The notes below the pieces were generated by a model. That model saw only the letters and a program-made list of their open reading frames with translations, was not told the DNA's origin and did no database searches. A stretch of 64,000 nucleotides of DNA, taken from NCBI RefSeq assembly GCF_002869745.1, contig NZ_PNOS01000011.1, positions 44,377-108,376 of the forward strand, in the 5' to 3' direction. Source of the stretch: Oceaniglobus roseus. GTDB taxonomy: Bacteria > Pseudomonadota > Alphaproteobacteria > Rhodobacterales > Rhodobacteraceae. Made by a program: the position numbers and the translations under genes. Below, piece after piece: positions 8,232 to 15,795 of the stretch. Numbering within the stretch: the first letter of the stretch is position 1; every line of letters starts with the position of its first letter.

Positions 8232-9323
8232 ATGACACAGACCGCCATTCCCTACCACTTCCTGCGCGGCGGCACGTCGCGCGGGCCCTACTTCAACCGG
8301 GCCGATCTGCCCGAGGACCGCGAGACGCTGGCGGAGGTGCTGCTGGCGGTCCTGGGCTCGGGCCATCCGCTCAACATCGACGGGCTCGGCGGCGGGGCGG
8401 CGGTGACGACCAAGGTCGTGATGCTGTCGCGCTCGACCGATCCGGGCGCGGACGTCGACTACTTCTTTGCCCAAGTCTCGGTCGAGGGCCGGACCGTCGA
8501 CTTCAAGCCCACCTGCGGGAACATGCTGTCAGGTGTCGGGCCGGCTGCGCTGGAAATGGGGCTGGTCGAGGCGACGGGCGACGTCACCCGTATCCGGGTT
8601 CTGTCGGTCAACACCGGCGCCCGGGTCGAGGCGGTGGTCGAGACGCCGGGCGGCAAGGTGCGCTATGACGGCGGCGCCGCCATCGACGGGGTGCCGGGGA
8701 CGGCCGCGCCGATCTACCTGAACTTCATGGATGTCGTCGGCTCCGGCACCGGGGCGCTGCTGCCGACCGGGTCGGTCCGCGACGTGATCGACGGGATCGA
8801 GGTGACCTGCATGGATGTCGCCATGCCGGTGGTCATCGCCCGCGCGGCGGATTTCGGTCTCACCGGCCATGAAACCGCCGCCGAGCTCGACGCCAACCGC
8901 GCCTTCTACGCCGGGATGGAGCCAATCCGCATCGAGGCGGGCAGGCGCATGGGCATGGGCGACGTATCGGGCTCTGTGACGCCGAAGTTCGGGCTGCTGG
9001 CCGAACCGCGCGCCGGCGGCACCGTCGCGGCGCGCTACTTCATGCCGAAGAACTGTCACCCGACGATGGCGGTGACGGGGGCGCAATGTCTCGCCTCCTG
9101 CGTGCTGACACCGGGAACGGTCGCCGAGGGGCTGTTCACGCCGCCCCAGGGCAAACCGGCGCTGGTGGTGATCGAACATCCGTCGGGCAGCATCGACGTG
9201 ACGGTCGATTACGACACCGGGCCGGGCGGTTTCCAACTGCGATCCGCGGGTCTGCTGCGCACGGCGCGGTTGCTGGCGCGCGGCGAGGTCTTTGTGCCGG
9301 AACGCATCTGGAAAGGGCTTTAA
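8232..9323 (+). CDS. PrpF-family isomerase/tautomerase (aconitate- or oxalomesaconate-type)
   Basis: This 363-residue protein starts MTQTAIPYHFLRGGTSRGPYF and contains NIDGLGGGAAVTTKVVML and PTCGNMLSGVGP, the PrpF-family (diaminopimelate-epimerase fold) signatures. Known members interconvert double-bond isomers of small tricarboxylates, for example 2-methyl-trans- to 2-methyl-cis-aconitate (PrpF) or 4-oxalomesaconate tautomers (GalD). It is 11 bp behind the TTT permease, with GAGGAG as ribosome-binding site, so it should act on the imported substrate. Next to tcuAB, a trans/cis-aconitate isomerase role is plausible but unproven. The methylcitrate-cycle genes prpB/C/D are absent from the window. 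Confidence 0.85.
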   Translation: MTQTAIPYHFLRGGTSRGPYFNRADLPEDRETLAEVLLAVLGSGHPLNIDGLGGGAAVTTKVVMLSRSTDPGADVDYFFAQVSVEGRTVDFKPTCGNMLSGVGPAALEMGLVEATGDVTRIRVLSVNTGARVEAVVETPGGKVRYDGGAAIDGVPGTAAPIYLNFMDVVGSGTGALLPTGSVRDVIDGIEVTCMDVAMPVVIARAADFGLTGHETAAELDANRAFYAGMEPIRIEAGRRMGMGDVSGSVTPKFGLLAEPRAGGTVAARYFMPKNCHPTMAVTGAQCLASCVLTPGTVAEGLFTPPQGKPALVVIEHPSGSIDVTVDYDTGPGGFQLRSAGLLRTARLLARGEVFVPERIWKGL

Positions 9324-9340
9324 CCCGCACCGGAGCGGGT
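9323..9340 (+). terminator. Hairpin after the prpF-like gene
   Basis: ACCCGC and GCGGGT form a 6-bp stem with a 6-nt loop, starting at the last base of the stop codon. It is followed by AT-rich sequence (ATAGTATACT) rather than a T-run. It is probably the end of the transporter transcript, though weak. Confidence 0.4.
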
Positions 9341-9342
9341 AT

Positions 9343-9361
9343 AGTATACTGTAGTATACAA
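9343..9361. promoter_or_regulatory. Tandem AGTATAC repeats, candidate GntR/FCD operator
   Basis: AGTATACT (itself palindromic) and AGTATACA occur exactly 10 bp apart, just upstream of the small gene at 9375. On the minus strand this reads TTGTATAC, which resembles the two TTGTATCC copies 10 bp apart at 10709-10726. The FCD-type GntR protein encoded at 10768 is the likely binder. Confidence 0.45.
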
Positions 9362-9374
9362 TGGAGCATCCAAG

Positions 9375-9587
9375 ATGAATGCCGACATTTCCGAATGCAT
9401 CACGCTCGCCAAGGCCGAGCTTCAGGCGGCCCGGCAGAAGATCGCGACCGAGATCTCAGAGTATCCGACCCCGATTTCAGGATGCGATGCGCAGTTCAAC
9501 CACCTGCTGGCACAACGCCAGCAGGTGAGTGCCGCCCTCGAGGCGCTGACATCGCTCCCCCACGTGCCCACGCCGCGACAGCCCTAG
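9375..9587 (+). CDS. Small hypothetical protein (70 aa)
   Basis: The predicted product is 70 residues, soluble and alpha-helical (KAELQAARQKIATEISEYP...FNHLLAQRQQVSAALEAL), with two possible short coiled-coil helices and two cysteines. I do not recognise a family. A ribosome-binding site (GGAG, 8 bp before the ATG) and a promoter-proximal tandem repeat support expression. The gene is convergent with the AbrB-family gene and separated from it by a hairpin. It lies between the transporter operon and the tcu genes, so it may belong to the same regulon. It could also be a chance frame; codon use is not decisive at this length. Confidence 0.5.
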   Translation: MNADISECITLAKAELQAARQKIATEISEYPTPISGCDAQFNHLLAQRQQVSAALEALTSLPHVPTPRQP

Positions 9588-9603
9588 GCGGCGGATTCAA
9601 GCG

Positions 9604-9636
9604 GCGCGGGACCGGTCCTCAGGATCGGTCGCGCGC
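9604..9636. terminator. Bidirectional hairpin with the abrB stop codon as its loop
   Basis: GCGCGGGACCGGTCC pairs with GGATCGGTCGCGCGC (13 of 15 positions) around a 3-nt loop, TCA, which is the TGA stop of the leftward AbrB-family gene. It separates that gene from the convergent 70-residue gene. No T-run is present. Confidence 0.5.
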
Positions 9637-10677
9637 GCCCTTGCGCACGCCCAGCATCTTCGCGGCGATCGGCGCGCCGGTGATCACCAGGATGATCCGC
9701 GTCAGGTGATGCGTGATGACAAAGCCGAGGTCCGCGCCCGCAACGATGGCCAGCACCGTCATCTCGGCCTGGCCGCCGGGGGCATAGGACAGGAAGGCCT
9801 CGACCGGCCGGGCAAAGCCCGTCAGCGTCACGATCTCGGTAAAGGCGGCGGCAAGCATTGCGAGGACAAGGACGAAGGCGACGCCCGCGACGACGACCTG
9901 CCTCAGTTCGCGCAGGGTGACGCCGACGTAGAACACGCCGATTCCCATGCCGATGAAATACTGCGCCGCAAGGATCGCCTCCTTCGGCGGGCGCATGTGG
10001 ATCCACCCGGCGAGCGAGAACACCGCCGCCACGATCATCGGCCCGAGGATCGAGGCGCCGAAGAGCCCGATGCGCTCGCCCCCCTTCCAGCCGACGAGGG
10101 CGGCGACGGCCATCAGGGCAAGCTCCTTCAGGGGGATCGTCGTGGCCGGCGCACCGATCGGGTTGGTCAGCGTCACGCCGTAAAGCTGCGTCAGCAGGAC
10201 GGGCGCGATGGTGACGATGATCAGGACCCGCGTCGCATGGACGAGCGACAGGGTCCGCACGTTGCCGCCCGCGGCTTCGCCGAAGATGACCATGTCCTGC
10301 AATCCCCCCGGCATGGCGGCATAGAAGGACGTGACCGGATCGAAGCCGAAGAGACGGTTGAAGAAGGGCACGCCGATCAGCGCGATGACGGTGATGTAGA
10401 CGGGGATCAGTGCCACCGACCCCACCATCAGGGGCAGCTGGTGCAGCAGCGCGGGCGTGATCGACGCGCCGACGGCAACGCCGAGGATCGTCCGCGCGCC
10501 GACCGAGACCTGGCCCAGCCCCTTCAACGGCGCGCCGAGCAGGGCGGCGATCAGGCAGGCGGCCATCGGTCCGAAAAGGAAGGGCAGGGGGAGCCCGAAG
10601 AGCGTGAAGGCAAGCGTTCCCAGTGCCGCCACGAGCAACGTCAGCAGCCGGGGAGGGGTGCGCCGCAACAGGTTCAT
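9619..10677 (-). CDS. AbrB-family membrane protein (putative ammonia-monooxygenase-like)
   Basis: The product is a 352-residue polytopic membrane protein with two repeated halves, each with an IGVPFFNRLFG/ PGGLQDMV-type segment, as in the Gneg_AbrB_dup family (the ammonia monooxygenase name is historical). About ten hydrophobic helices can be counted (LLTLLVAALGTLAFTLFGLP, ILGVAVGASITPALL and others). The biochemical role of the family is not established; members often lie beside organic-acid genes and may be transporters. It is divergent from the FCD-type GntR gene across 90 bp, next to tcuAB. A role in exchanging tricarboxylates or aconitate is possible but only inferred from position. Confidence 0.8.
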   Translation of the reverse strand: MNLLRRTPPRLLTLLVAALGTLAFTLFGLPLPFLFGPMAACLIAALLGAPLKGLGQVSVGARTILGVAVGASITPALLHQLPLMVGSVALIPVYITVIALIGVPFFNRLFGFDPVTSFYAAMPGGLQDMVIFGEAAGGNVRTLSLVHATRVLIIVTIAPVLLTQLYGVTLTNPIGAPATTIPLKELALMAVAALVGWKGGERIGLFGASILGPMIVAAVFSLAGWIHMRPPKEAILAAQYFIGMGIGVFYVGVTLRELRQVVVAGVAFVLVLAMLAAAFTEIVTLTGFARPVEAFLSYAPGGQAEMTVLAIVAGADLGFVITHHLTRIILVITGAPIAAKMLGVRKGARDRS

Positions 10678-10708
10678 CTTCGCACCTTTCCTTCGAGCTT
10701 GACGAGAA

Positions 10709-10726
10709 TTGTATCCTCTTGTATCC
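10709..10726. promoter_or_regulatory. Tandem TTGTATCC repeats between abrB and gntR
   Basis: Two identical TTGTATCC octamers lie 10 bp apart (one helical turn) in the 90-bp divergent gap, with an adjacent TGCATGCA palindrome. A related pair (TTGTATAC on the minus strand) lies at 9343-9361. The likely ligand-responsive regulator is the GntR protein encoded directly downstream, controlling itself and abrB. Confidence 0.5.
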
Positions 10727-10767
10727 AGCTGCATGCAATATGGCAAGGGACGTATCGGGCGCGGCAC

Positions 10768-11442
10768 ATGATCGACACGACGGACATCGAGGACGGCCCG
10801 CAGGGGAACGGCGCGTACCGGCGTCTGCTGGAGGAGATCAGCCGCGGCGACCTGCTGCCCGGCGCGCGGCTGCGGGAAACCGAACTGGCCGAGCGGCTGG
10901 GGATCAGCCGCACGCCGGTCCGCGAAGCGATCCGGCAGCTCGAGGCGGACGGCCTTGTCGCCCATGTGCCCCGGCAGGGCGCCACGATCCGGGTGCTCGA
11001 CTACACCGAGGTGATGGAGCTTTACGAGATGCGCGCCGTGCTCGAAGGCACCGCAGCGCGCCTTGCGGCCCGGGCGGCGTCGGACCTCGAGCTCGACGAG
11101 CTTGCCGCGCTGAACGAGGAGCTGGCCGCGACGGGGGATCTGCGCCTGGCCTACGATCTCAACCGCCAGTTCCACCTGACGCTGCTCGACGCGGCCAAGA
11201 ACCGCTACCTGATCAGGTCCGTGAACGCGCTGCAGAAGACGCTGCTGATCCTGGGACCCTCGACCCTGGCCGAGGCCGACCGGGCGAAACAGGCGGTCGA
11301 AGAGCATGCCGCGCTGCTGGACGCGCTGAAGGCCCGTGACGGGACGCGGGCCGAGGCGCTGATGCGGGCGCATATCGAGGCCGCGCACCGCGTCAGGCTC
11401 AAGGCCCTGCGCGGTCGCGAACGCCCCATCGATGCGGTTTGA
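10768..11442 (+). CDS. GntR-family regulator, FCD subfamily
   Basis: This 224-residue regulator has an N-terminal winged helix (LRETELAERLGISRTPVREAIRQLEADGLV, about 30-65). The FCD all-helical ligand domain follows, with the usual EMRAVLEGTAARLAA and NRQFHLTLLDAAKN segments that supply metal and ligand residues. FCD regulators typically respond to carboxylic acids. The gene sits between the divergent AbrB-family gene and tcuA (12-bp gap), matching a local repressor of tricarballylate genes; enteric tcu loci instead use a LysR protein, TcuR. The two 10-bp-spaced repeats in its promoter are candidate operators. Confidence 0.9.
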   Translation: MIDTTDIEDGPQGNGAYRRLLEEISRGDLLPGARLRETELAERLGISRTPVREAIRQLEADGLVAHVPRQGATIRVLDYTEVMELYEMRAVLEGTAARLAARAASDLELDELAALNEELAATGDLRLAYDLNRQFHLTLLDAAKNRYLIRSVNALQKTLLILGPSTLAEADRAKQAVEEHAALLDALKARDGTRAEALMRAHIEAAHRVRLKALRGRERPIDAV

Positions 11443-11454
11443 GGAGTGACCACG

Positions 11455-12852
11455 ATGAATGCCATGCTCTCGAAGAACACCTGGGATATCGTCGTCATCG
11501 GCGGCGGCAATGCGGCCCTCTGCGCCGCGATCACCGCCTCCGAGGCGGGCGCGCGCGTGCTGATCCTCGAATCCGCGCCCAAGACCTATCGCGGCGGCAA
11601 CAGCCGCCACACGCGCAATTTCCGCTGCATGCACCGGGGCCCGCTCTCGGTGCTGACGGGCAGCTACGGCGAGGACGAGTATTTCGACGACCTGATGCTC
11701 GTCACCAAGGGCAAGACCGACGAGCCGCTGGCGCGTCTCGCGATCCGGTCCTCCGAGGACTGCCTGCCCTGGATGGAGGCGCACGGCGTGCGGTTTCAGC
11801 CCTCGCTCTCCGGCACCCTGTCGCTGTCGCGCACGAACGCCTTCTTCCTCGGCGGCGGCAAGGCCCTGGTGAACGCCTACTACAACACCGCCGAGGACCT
11901 GGGCGTGACGGTCGCCTACGACGCCGAGATGACGCATGTGCATCTGGACGGCGACCGCGTCACGCATCTCGACGCGCGGATCGGCGGCGAGACGCACCGG
12001 ATCGCGGCGCGCGCGGCGGTCCTGGCCTCGGGCGGTTTCCAGTCCGACCTCGACTGGCTGACCCGGGCCTGGGGACCGGCGGCGGCGAATTTCCTGATCC
12101 GGGGCACGCCCTACAACCGCGGCGTCGTGCTGCGCGACATGCTCGACCAGGGCTGCGAGAGCGTGGGCGACCCGACCCAGTGCCACGCCGTCGCCATCGA
12201 CGGGCGCGCGCCGAAATTCGACGGCGGCATCGTTACCCGTCTGGACTGCGTGCCCTTCTCCGTCGTCGTCAACCGCGACGGCGAACGGTTCTACGACGAG
12301 GGCGAGGATGTCTGGCCCAAGCGTTATGCGATATGGGGGCGGCTGGTCGCGGCGCAGCCAGACCAGGTGGGCTATGCGATCATAGACGCCAAGTCGATCG
12401 ACCTCTTCATGCCCTCGGTCTTTCCGCCCAACCGCGCCGACACGATCGAGGAACTCGGTACGCAGATGGGTCTCGACGGCGCAAGACTCGCCGCGACGGT
12501 GGCGGCATTCAACGCCGCCTGCCGTCCGGGGACCTTCCACCCGACCGAACTCGACCGGCTTGCCACCGTGGGGCTGTCCCCGGCAAAGACCAACTGGGCA
12601 CGCCCGCTCGATACGCCGCCCTATTACGGATACCAGCTGCGCCCCGGTGTCACCTTCACCTATCTCGGGCTCAAGGTCTCGGACAGCGCGCAAGTCCACA
12701 CGGCGCAGGGCCCGGTGCGGAATCTCTGGGCCGCGGGCGAGATCATGGCCGGATCGATCCTGGGCCAGGGCTACCTTGCCGGGTTCGGCATGACCATCGG
12801 AACCGTCTTCGGACGCATCGCGGGCCGGGAGGCCGCAGCCCATGTCAATTGA
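11455..12852 (+). CDS. tcuA: FAD-dependent tricarballylate dehydrogenase
   Basis: This 465-residue flavoprotein of the fumarate reductase/succinate dehydrogenase type starts with a dinucleotide fold (WDIVVIGGGNAALCAAI, E-containing LILESAP). It ends with the FAD-binding segment NLWAAGEIMAGSILGQGYLAG. TcuA oxidises tricarballylate to cis-aconitate. NSRHTRNFR near residue 48 is typical of the subfamily. The ATG at 11455 is preferred over GTG 11446 because GAGGAG lies 8 bp upstream of it. The 3' end overlaps tcuB by 11 bp, consistent with TcuB being the electron acceptor. Confidence 0.88.
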   Translation: MNAMLSKNTWDIVVIGGGNAALCAAITASEAGARVLILESAPKTYRGGNSRHTRNFRCMHRGPLSVLTGSYGEDEYFDDLMLVTKGKTDEPLARLAIRSSEDCLPWMEAHGVRFQPSLSGTLSLSRTNAFFLGGGKALVNAYYNTAEDLGVTVAYDAEMTHVHLDGDRVTHLDARIGGETHRIAARAAVLASGGFQSDLDWLTRAWGPAAANFLIRGTPYNRGVVLRDMLDQGCESVGDPTQCHAVAIDGRAPKFDGGIVTRLDCVPFSVVVNRDGERFYDEGEDVWPKRYAIWGRLVAAQPDQVGYAIIDAKSIDLFMPSVFPPNRADTIEELGTQMGLDGARLAATVAAFNAACRPGTFHPTELDRLATVGLSPAKTNWARPLDTPPYYGYQLRPGVTFTYLGLKVSDSAQVHTAQGPVRNLWAAGEIMAGSILGQGYLAGFGMTIGTVFGRIAGREAAAHVN

Positions 12853-13930
12853 CGTCATCGCAGAAGCCCGCCGCCAGACCGAGATCTGCAACGCCTGCCG
12901 TTATTGCGAGGGCTTCTGTTCGGTCTTTCCGGCGCTGACCCGCAACAAGGCCTTCGCGGACGGCGACATCACCCATCTCGCGAACCTCTGCCACAACTGC
13001 CGGGGCTGCTATTATTCCTGCCAGTACACCGCGCCGCACGAATTCGCGCTGAACTTCCCTGCGGCGCTGGCGGAGGTGCGGCAGGAGAGCTGGGAGCGCC
13101 ACGCCTGGCCGCGTCCGTTCGCGCGGCTGTTCCATGAAAGCGGCGTGGCCATCGCGGTGGTCCTCGTCGCGGGCTTCGCGCTGATCCTCGGGATGCTTCA
13201 GACCCTGCACTCCGGGGGCGGGTCGGGCTTCTATGCCTATCTCGCCCATGGCGCGATGGTCGCGCTGTTCCTGCCGGCCTTCCTGCTGCCGCTCGCCTCG
13301 GTCGCCGTCAGCCTGCGTGGCTACTGGCAGGAAATCGGGGGCGGGTCGCTGCGCTGGCGCGACCTGCTGGGTGCGGGCAGATCCGCGGCACGGCTGAAGA
13401 ACCTCGACGGCGGGCAGGGGCAGGGCTGCAACTTCGAGCAGGGCGACCGCTATTCGGACCGGCGGCGCTGGCTGCACCAGACGGTGCTCTACGGGTTCCT
13501 GCTGTGTTTCGCGGCGACGTCCTCCGGCACGGTCCTCCATTACGCGTTCGACATGCAGGCACCCTACGGTTTCTTCAGCCTTCCGAAACTGCTGGGCGTG
13601 CCGGGCGGCATCCTGCTGACGGTCGGCTGCGCGGGCCTCGCCTGGCTCAAGACGCAGGCCGACCCCGCGCTCGGTGCGGTGCGCGTCTGGGGCGGCGAGA
13701 TGGCGTTCGTCCTGCTGCTGGGCGCGACAGGTGCCACCGGGCTTGCGCTCTATCTTGCGAGCGGTACGGCCGCGGTTCCGGTGCTGCTGACGATCCATCT
13801 CGGGACGGTCCTGGCCTTCTTCCTGCTGCTGCCCTTCAGCAAGATGGTCCACGGGTTCTACCGGTTTGCCACCCTGGTCGCGGAGGAGCAGAAGAAGGCC
13901 GCCGTACGGGACGCCCAGGCCCGGCCCTGA
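12842..13930 (+). CDS. tcuB: TcuB, membrane Fe-S/heme protein for tricarballylate oxidation
   Basis: The product has 362 residues. Near the N-terminus are two 4Fe-4S cysteine clusters, CNACRYCEGFC and CHNCRGCYYSC. Several hydrophobic helices from about residue 100 onward carry histidines suited to heme ligation. TcuB reoxidises the TcuA flavin and passes electrons to the quinone pool. It overlaps tcuA and is last in the gntR-tcuAB unit. No tcuC-type MFS carrier is present; the upstream TTT system (tctC-tctAB) probably replaces it. A GC-rich hairpin overlaps the stop codon. Confidence 0.88.
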   Translation: MSIDVIAEARRQTEICNACRYCEGFCSVFPALTRNKAFADGDITHLANLCHNCRGCYYSCQYTAPHEFALNFPAALAEVRQESWERHAWPRPFARLFHESGVAIAVVLVAGFALILGMLQTLHSGGGSGFYAYLAHGAMVALFLPAFLLPLASVAVSLRGYWQEIGGGSLRWRDLLGAGRSAARLKNLDGGQGQGCNFEQGDRYSDRRRWLHQTVLYGFLLCFAATSSGTVLHYAFDMQAPYGFFSLPKLLGVPGGILLTVGCAGLAWLKTQADPALGAVRVWGGEMAFVLLLGATGATGLALYLASGTAAVPVLLTIHLGTVLAFFLLLPFSKMVHGFYRFATLVAEEQKKAAVRDAQARP

Positions 13931-13946
13931 TCGGAGCCGGGCCGGG
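13920..13946 (+). terminator. Hairpin at the end of tcuB
   Basis: CCCGGCCC and GGGCCGGG form a perfect 8-bp stem around an 11-nt loop that contains the tcuB stop codon. There is no T-run. It marks the boundary between the tcu unit and the next operon. Confidence 0.45.
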
Positions 13947-13991
13947 ACCCGAGGGAAATTCGTGAGCGCAATCAGAAGCTGGTAACATATA

Positions 13992-14011
13992 AAAGCTATA
14001 TTATTAGATGT
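13992..14011. promoter_or_regulatory. AAGCTA-type operator, site E
   Basis: AAAGCTAT-ATTA-TTAGATGT, about 77-96 bp before the crotonase gene start. The left half-site matches five other copies (18090, 21525, 21694, 28395, 28513); the right half is degenerate. It is AT-rich in an otherwise GC-rich region and probably overlaps the promoter of the 14.1-17.3 kb operon. Confidence 0.6.
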
Positions 14012-14087
14012 AATGCTTGCGCCCGTGACTTGCCTGTGCGAGAACGGGCCGCAGTCCGGTCAGTGTCTGCGCTCGGGAAGCACCGCC

Positions 14088-14852
14088 ATGATCCTTGAAA
14101 CGCTTTCGGTTTCCGTCACCGACCATGTCGCCACCGTGACGATCGATCGCCCGCCCGTGAACGCCCAGAACAACAAGCTGCGCGAGGAAATGCAGCTGGT
14201 GATGGACAGCCTTGGCGACCGGACCGACGTGCGGGCCATCGTGCTGACGGGCGAGGGCAAGGCCTTCTCCGCCGGGGCGGACCTGTCCGAGCGTCCGACG
14301 CAGGAGCCGGGTGCCTATACCGCGCACAACCGGCGGGTCCGTGCCAGTTTCGACTGCATCATGGAGTGCCCCAAGCCCGTGATCGCCGCGGTCAACGGTC
14401 CCGCCATCGGAGCGGGCTGCGTGACGGCGCTGTGCTGCGACATCCTGGTGTTTTCGGAGAAGGGATATCTTCAGATGACCGAGGTGACCGTCGGCCTGGC
14501 CGGCGGGGTAAGCCATGTGCGGCGTCACCTCGGCGAATCCGACGCGCGGATGATGCTGTTCACGGCGCGTCGCCTCTACGGGCCGGACCTGCTGCGCATG
14601 GGGGTGGCCTCGGCCTGCACCGCGCCCGAGGACCTGATGGAGACGGCCCTGGGCATCGCCCGCGACATCGCCAGGGCCAGTCCTTCGGCCGTGCGCGCTG
14701 CGAAGGCGTCCTTCCAGGTGACCGAGGGCCAGTCGATCTATGAGGGCTACCGGTTCGAGCAGGGCCAGACCAAGGCGCTTTCCACCTCGCAGGACAGCGC
14801 AGAAGCGATGGCCGCGTTCCGCGAAAAGCGGGCGCCGATCTTCAAGCCGTGA
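14088..14852 (+). CDS. Enoyl-CoA hydratase/isomerase (crotonase) family protein
   Basis: This 254-residue crotonase-fold protein has the oxyanion-hole segments GKAFSAGADLS and NGPAIGAGCVTALCCD. Of the two catalytic glutamates of classical hydratases, the one in (Q/L)PE is kept (MTEVTVG), but the one in GGGCEL is replaced (GAGCVTA). It may therefore be an isomerase, hydrolase or decarboxylase rather than a hydratase. The ATG at 14088 was chosen by homology. It is first in a four-gene rightward operon under operator site E, together with a D-2-hydroxyacid dehydrogenase and a fumarase-like enzyme. Confidence 0.85.
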   Translation: MILETLSVSVTDHVATVTIDRPPVNAQNNKLREEMQLVMDSLGDRTDVRAIVLTGEGKAFSAGADLSERPTQEPGAYTAHNRRVRASFDCIMECPKPVIAAVNGPAIGAGCVTALCCDILVFSEKGYLQMTEVTVGLAGGVSHVRRHLGESDARMMLFTARRLYGPDLLRMGVASACTAPEDLMETALGIARDIARASPSAVRAAKASFQVTEGQSIYEGYRFEQGQTKALSTSQDSAEAMAAFREKRAPIFKP

Positions 14853-14862
14853 CGGCCCCCGC

Positions 14863-15783
14863 ATGACAGGGGTGCCCATGGTTGCGGTCCTGGGACGGAT
14901 ACCGCCGGATGTGCGCGCCGCGCTGGACGGCGAGGTGTCGCTGTTGGAGGCGGGCGCACTTGCGGCGCTCGACGGGCCGTCGCGTGCCGGAATAGGGCTT
15001 GGACTGACCTCGGCCATGGGCGGGGGGAATGCCGAAACACTGGACAAGCTGCCGGGACTGCGAGCCATTGCCAGCGTCGGTGCCGGGACGGACGCCTTCG
15101 ATCTCGCCGATCTGTCGCGGCGGGGCATCGCGCTCTGTCCGACGCCGGACGTGATGACGGAGGACACGGCGGAGTGCGCGGTCGGCCTTGTCATTGCGCT
15201 TCTGCGCAACGTCGTCGGGAACGACCGCTTCGTGCGGCGGGGTGACTGGGTTGCGGGGCGCGCGCCCCTTGGCTGGCGCGTGTCGGGCCGTCGGATCGGC
15301 GTGGTCGGTCTGGGACGGATCGGTGCGCGCGTGGCGGAGAAGCTCGCCGCGCTCGGCTGCGTGGTCTCGTATACGGGGCGCAGCGCGAAGGCCGCGCCCT
15401 GGACGTTCGTCAGCGATGTCGCACGCCTGGCCGACGCGGTCGATGTGCTGGTGCTGACCTGCGCGGGCGGGGAAGGCACCAGGGGGCTGGTCGGTGCGGA
15501 GGTGCTGGACCGGCTGGGACCGGACGGGTTTCTGGTCAACGTCTCGCGCGGGTCTGTGGTGGACGAAGCTGCCCTGATCGCCGCGCTGGAAGAGGGCAGG
15601 ATCGCGGGCGCGGCGCTCGACGTCTTCGAGAACGAGCCGACGCCGGACCCCCGGTTCGCGGAACTTCGGACCTGCATCTTGTCGCCCCATGCCGCGACAT
15701 TCACCCGCGAGAACCGGCGCGACTTGATTTCGGAGATCAGGCGGCTGTTGGGTCTTGCTACGTCGACGGCCGTTTCAGCATAG
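14863..15783 (+). CDS. D-isomer-specific 2-hydroxyacid dehydrogenase
   Basis: The 306-residue NAD(P)-dependent enzyme has a central Rossmann motif, GVVGLGRIGARVAEKL. The catalytic triad is Arg in NVSRGSVVDE, Glu in LDVFENEP and His in LSPHAATF. It would interconvert a 2-keto acid and its D-2-hydroxy acid, as glyoxylate/hydroxypyruvate reductases do. It starts 10 bp after the crotonase gene; an internal ATG at 14878 (MVAVLGR) would remove five residues. In this operon it may act on a 2-oxo or 2-hydroxy dicarboxylate before or after the fumarase-like step. Confidence 0.88.
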   Translation: MTGVPMVAVLGRIPPDVRAALDGEVSLLEAGALAALDGPSRAGIGLGLTSAMGGGNAETLDKLPGLRAIASVGAGTDAFDLADLSRRGIALCPTPDVMTEDTAECAVGLVIALLRNVVGNDRFVRRGDWVAGRAPLGWRVSGRRIGVVGLGRIGARVAEKLAALGCVVSYTGRSAKAAPWTFVSDVARLADAVDVLVLTCAGGEGTRGLVGAEVLDRLGPDGFLVNVSRGSVVDEAALIAALEEGRIAGAALDVFENEPTPDPRFAELRTCILSPHAATFTRENRRDLISEIRRLLGLATSTAVSA

Positions 15784-15795
15784 GGAGGAACCGCA

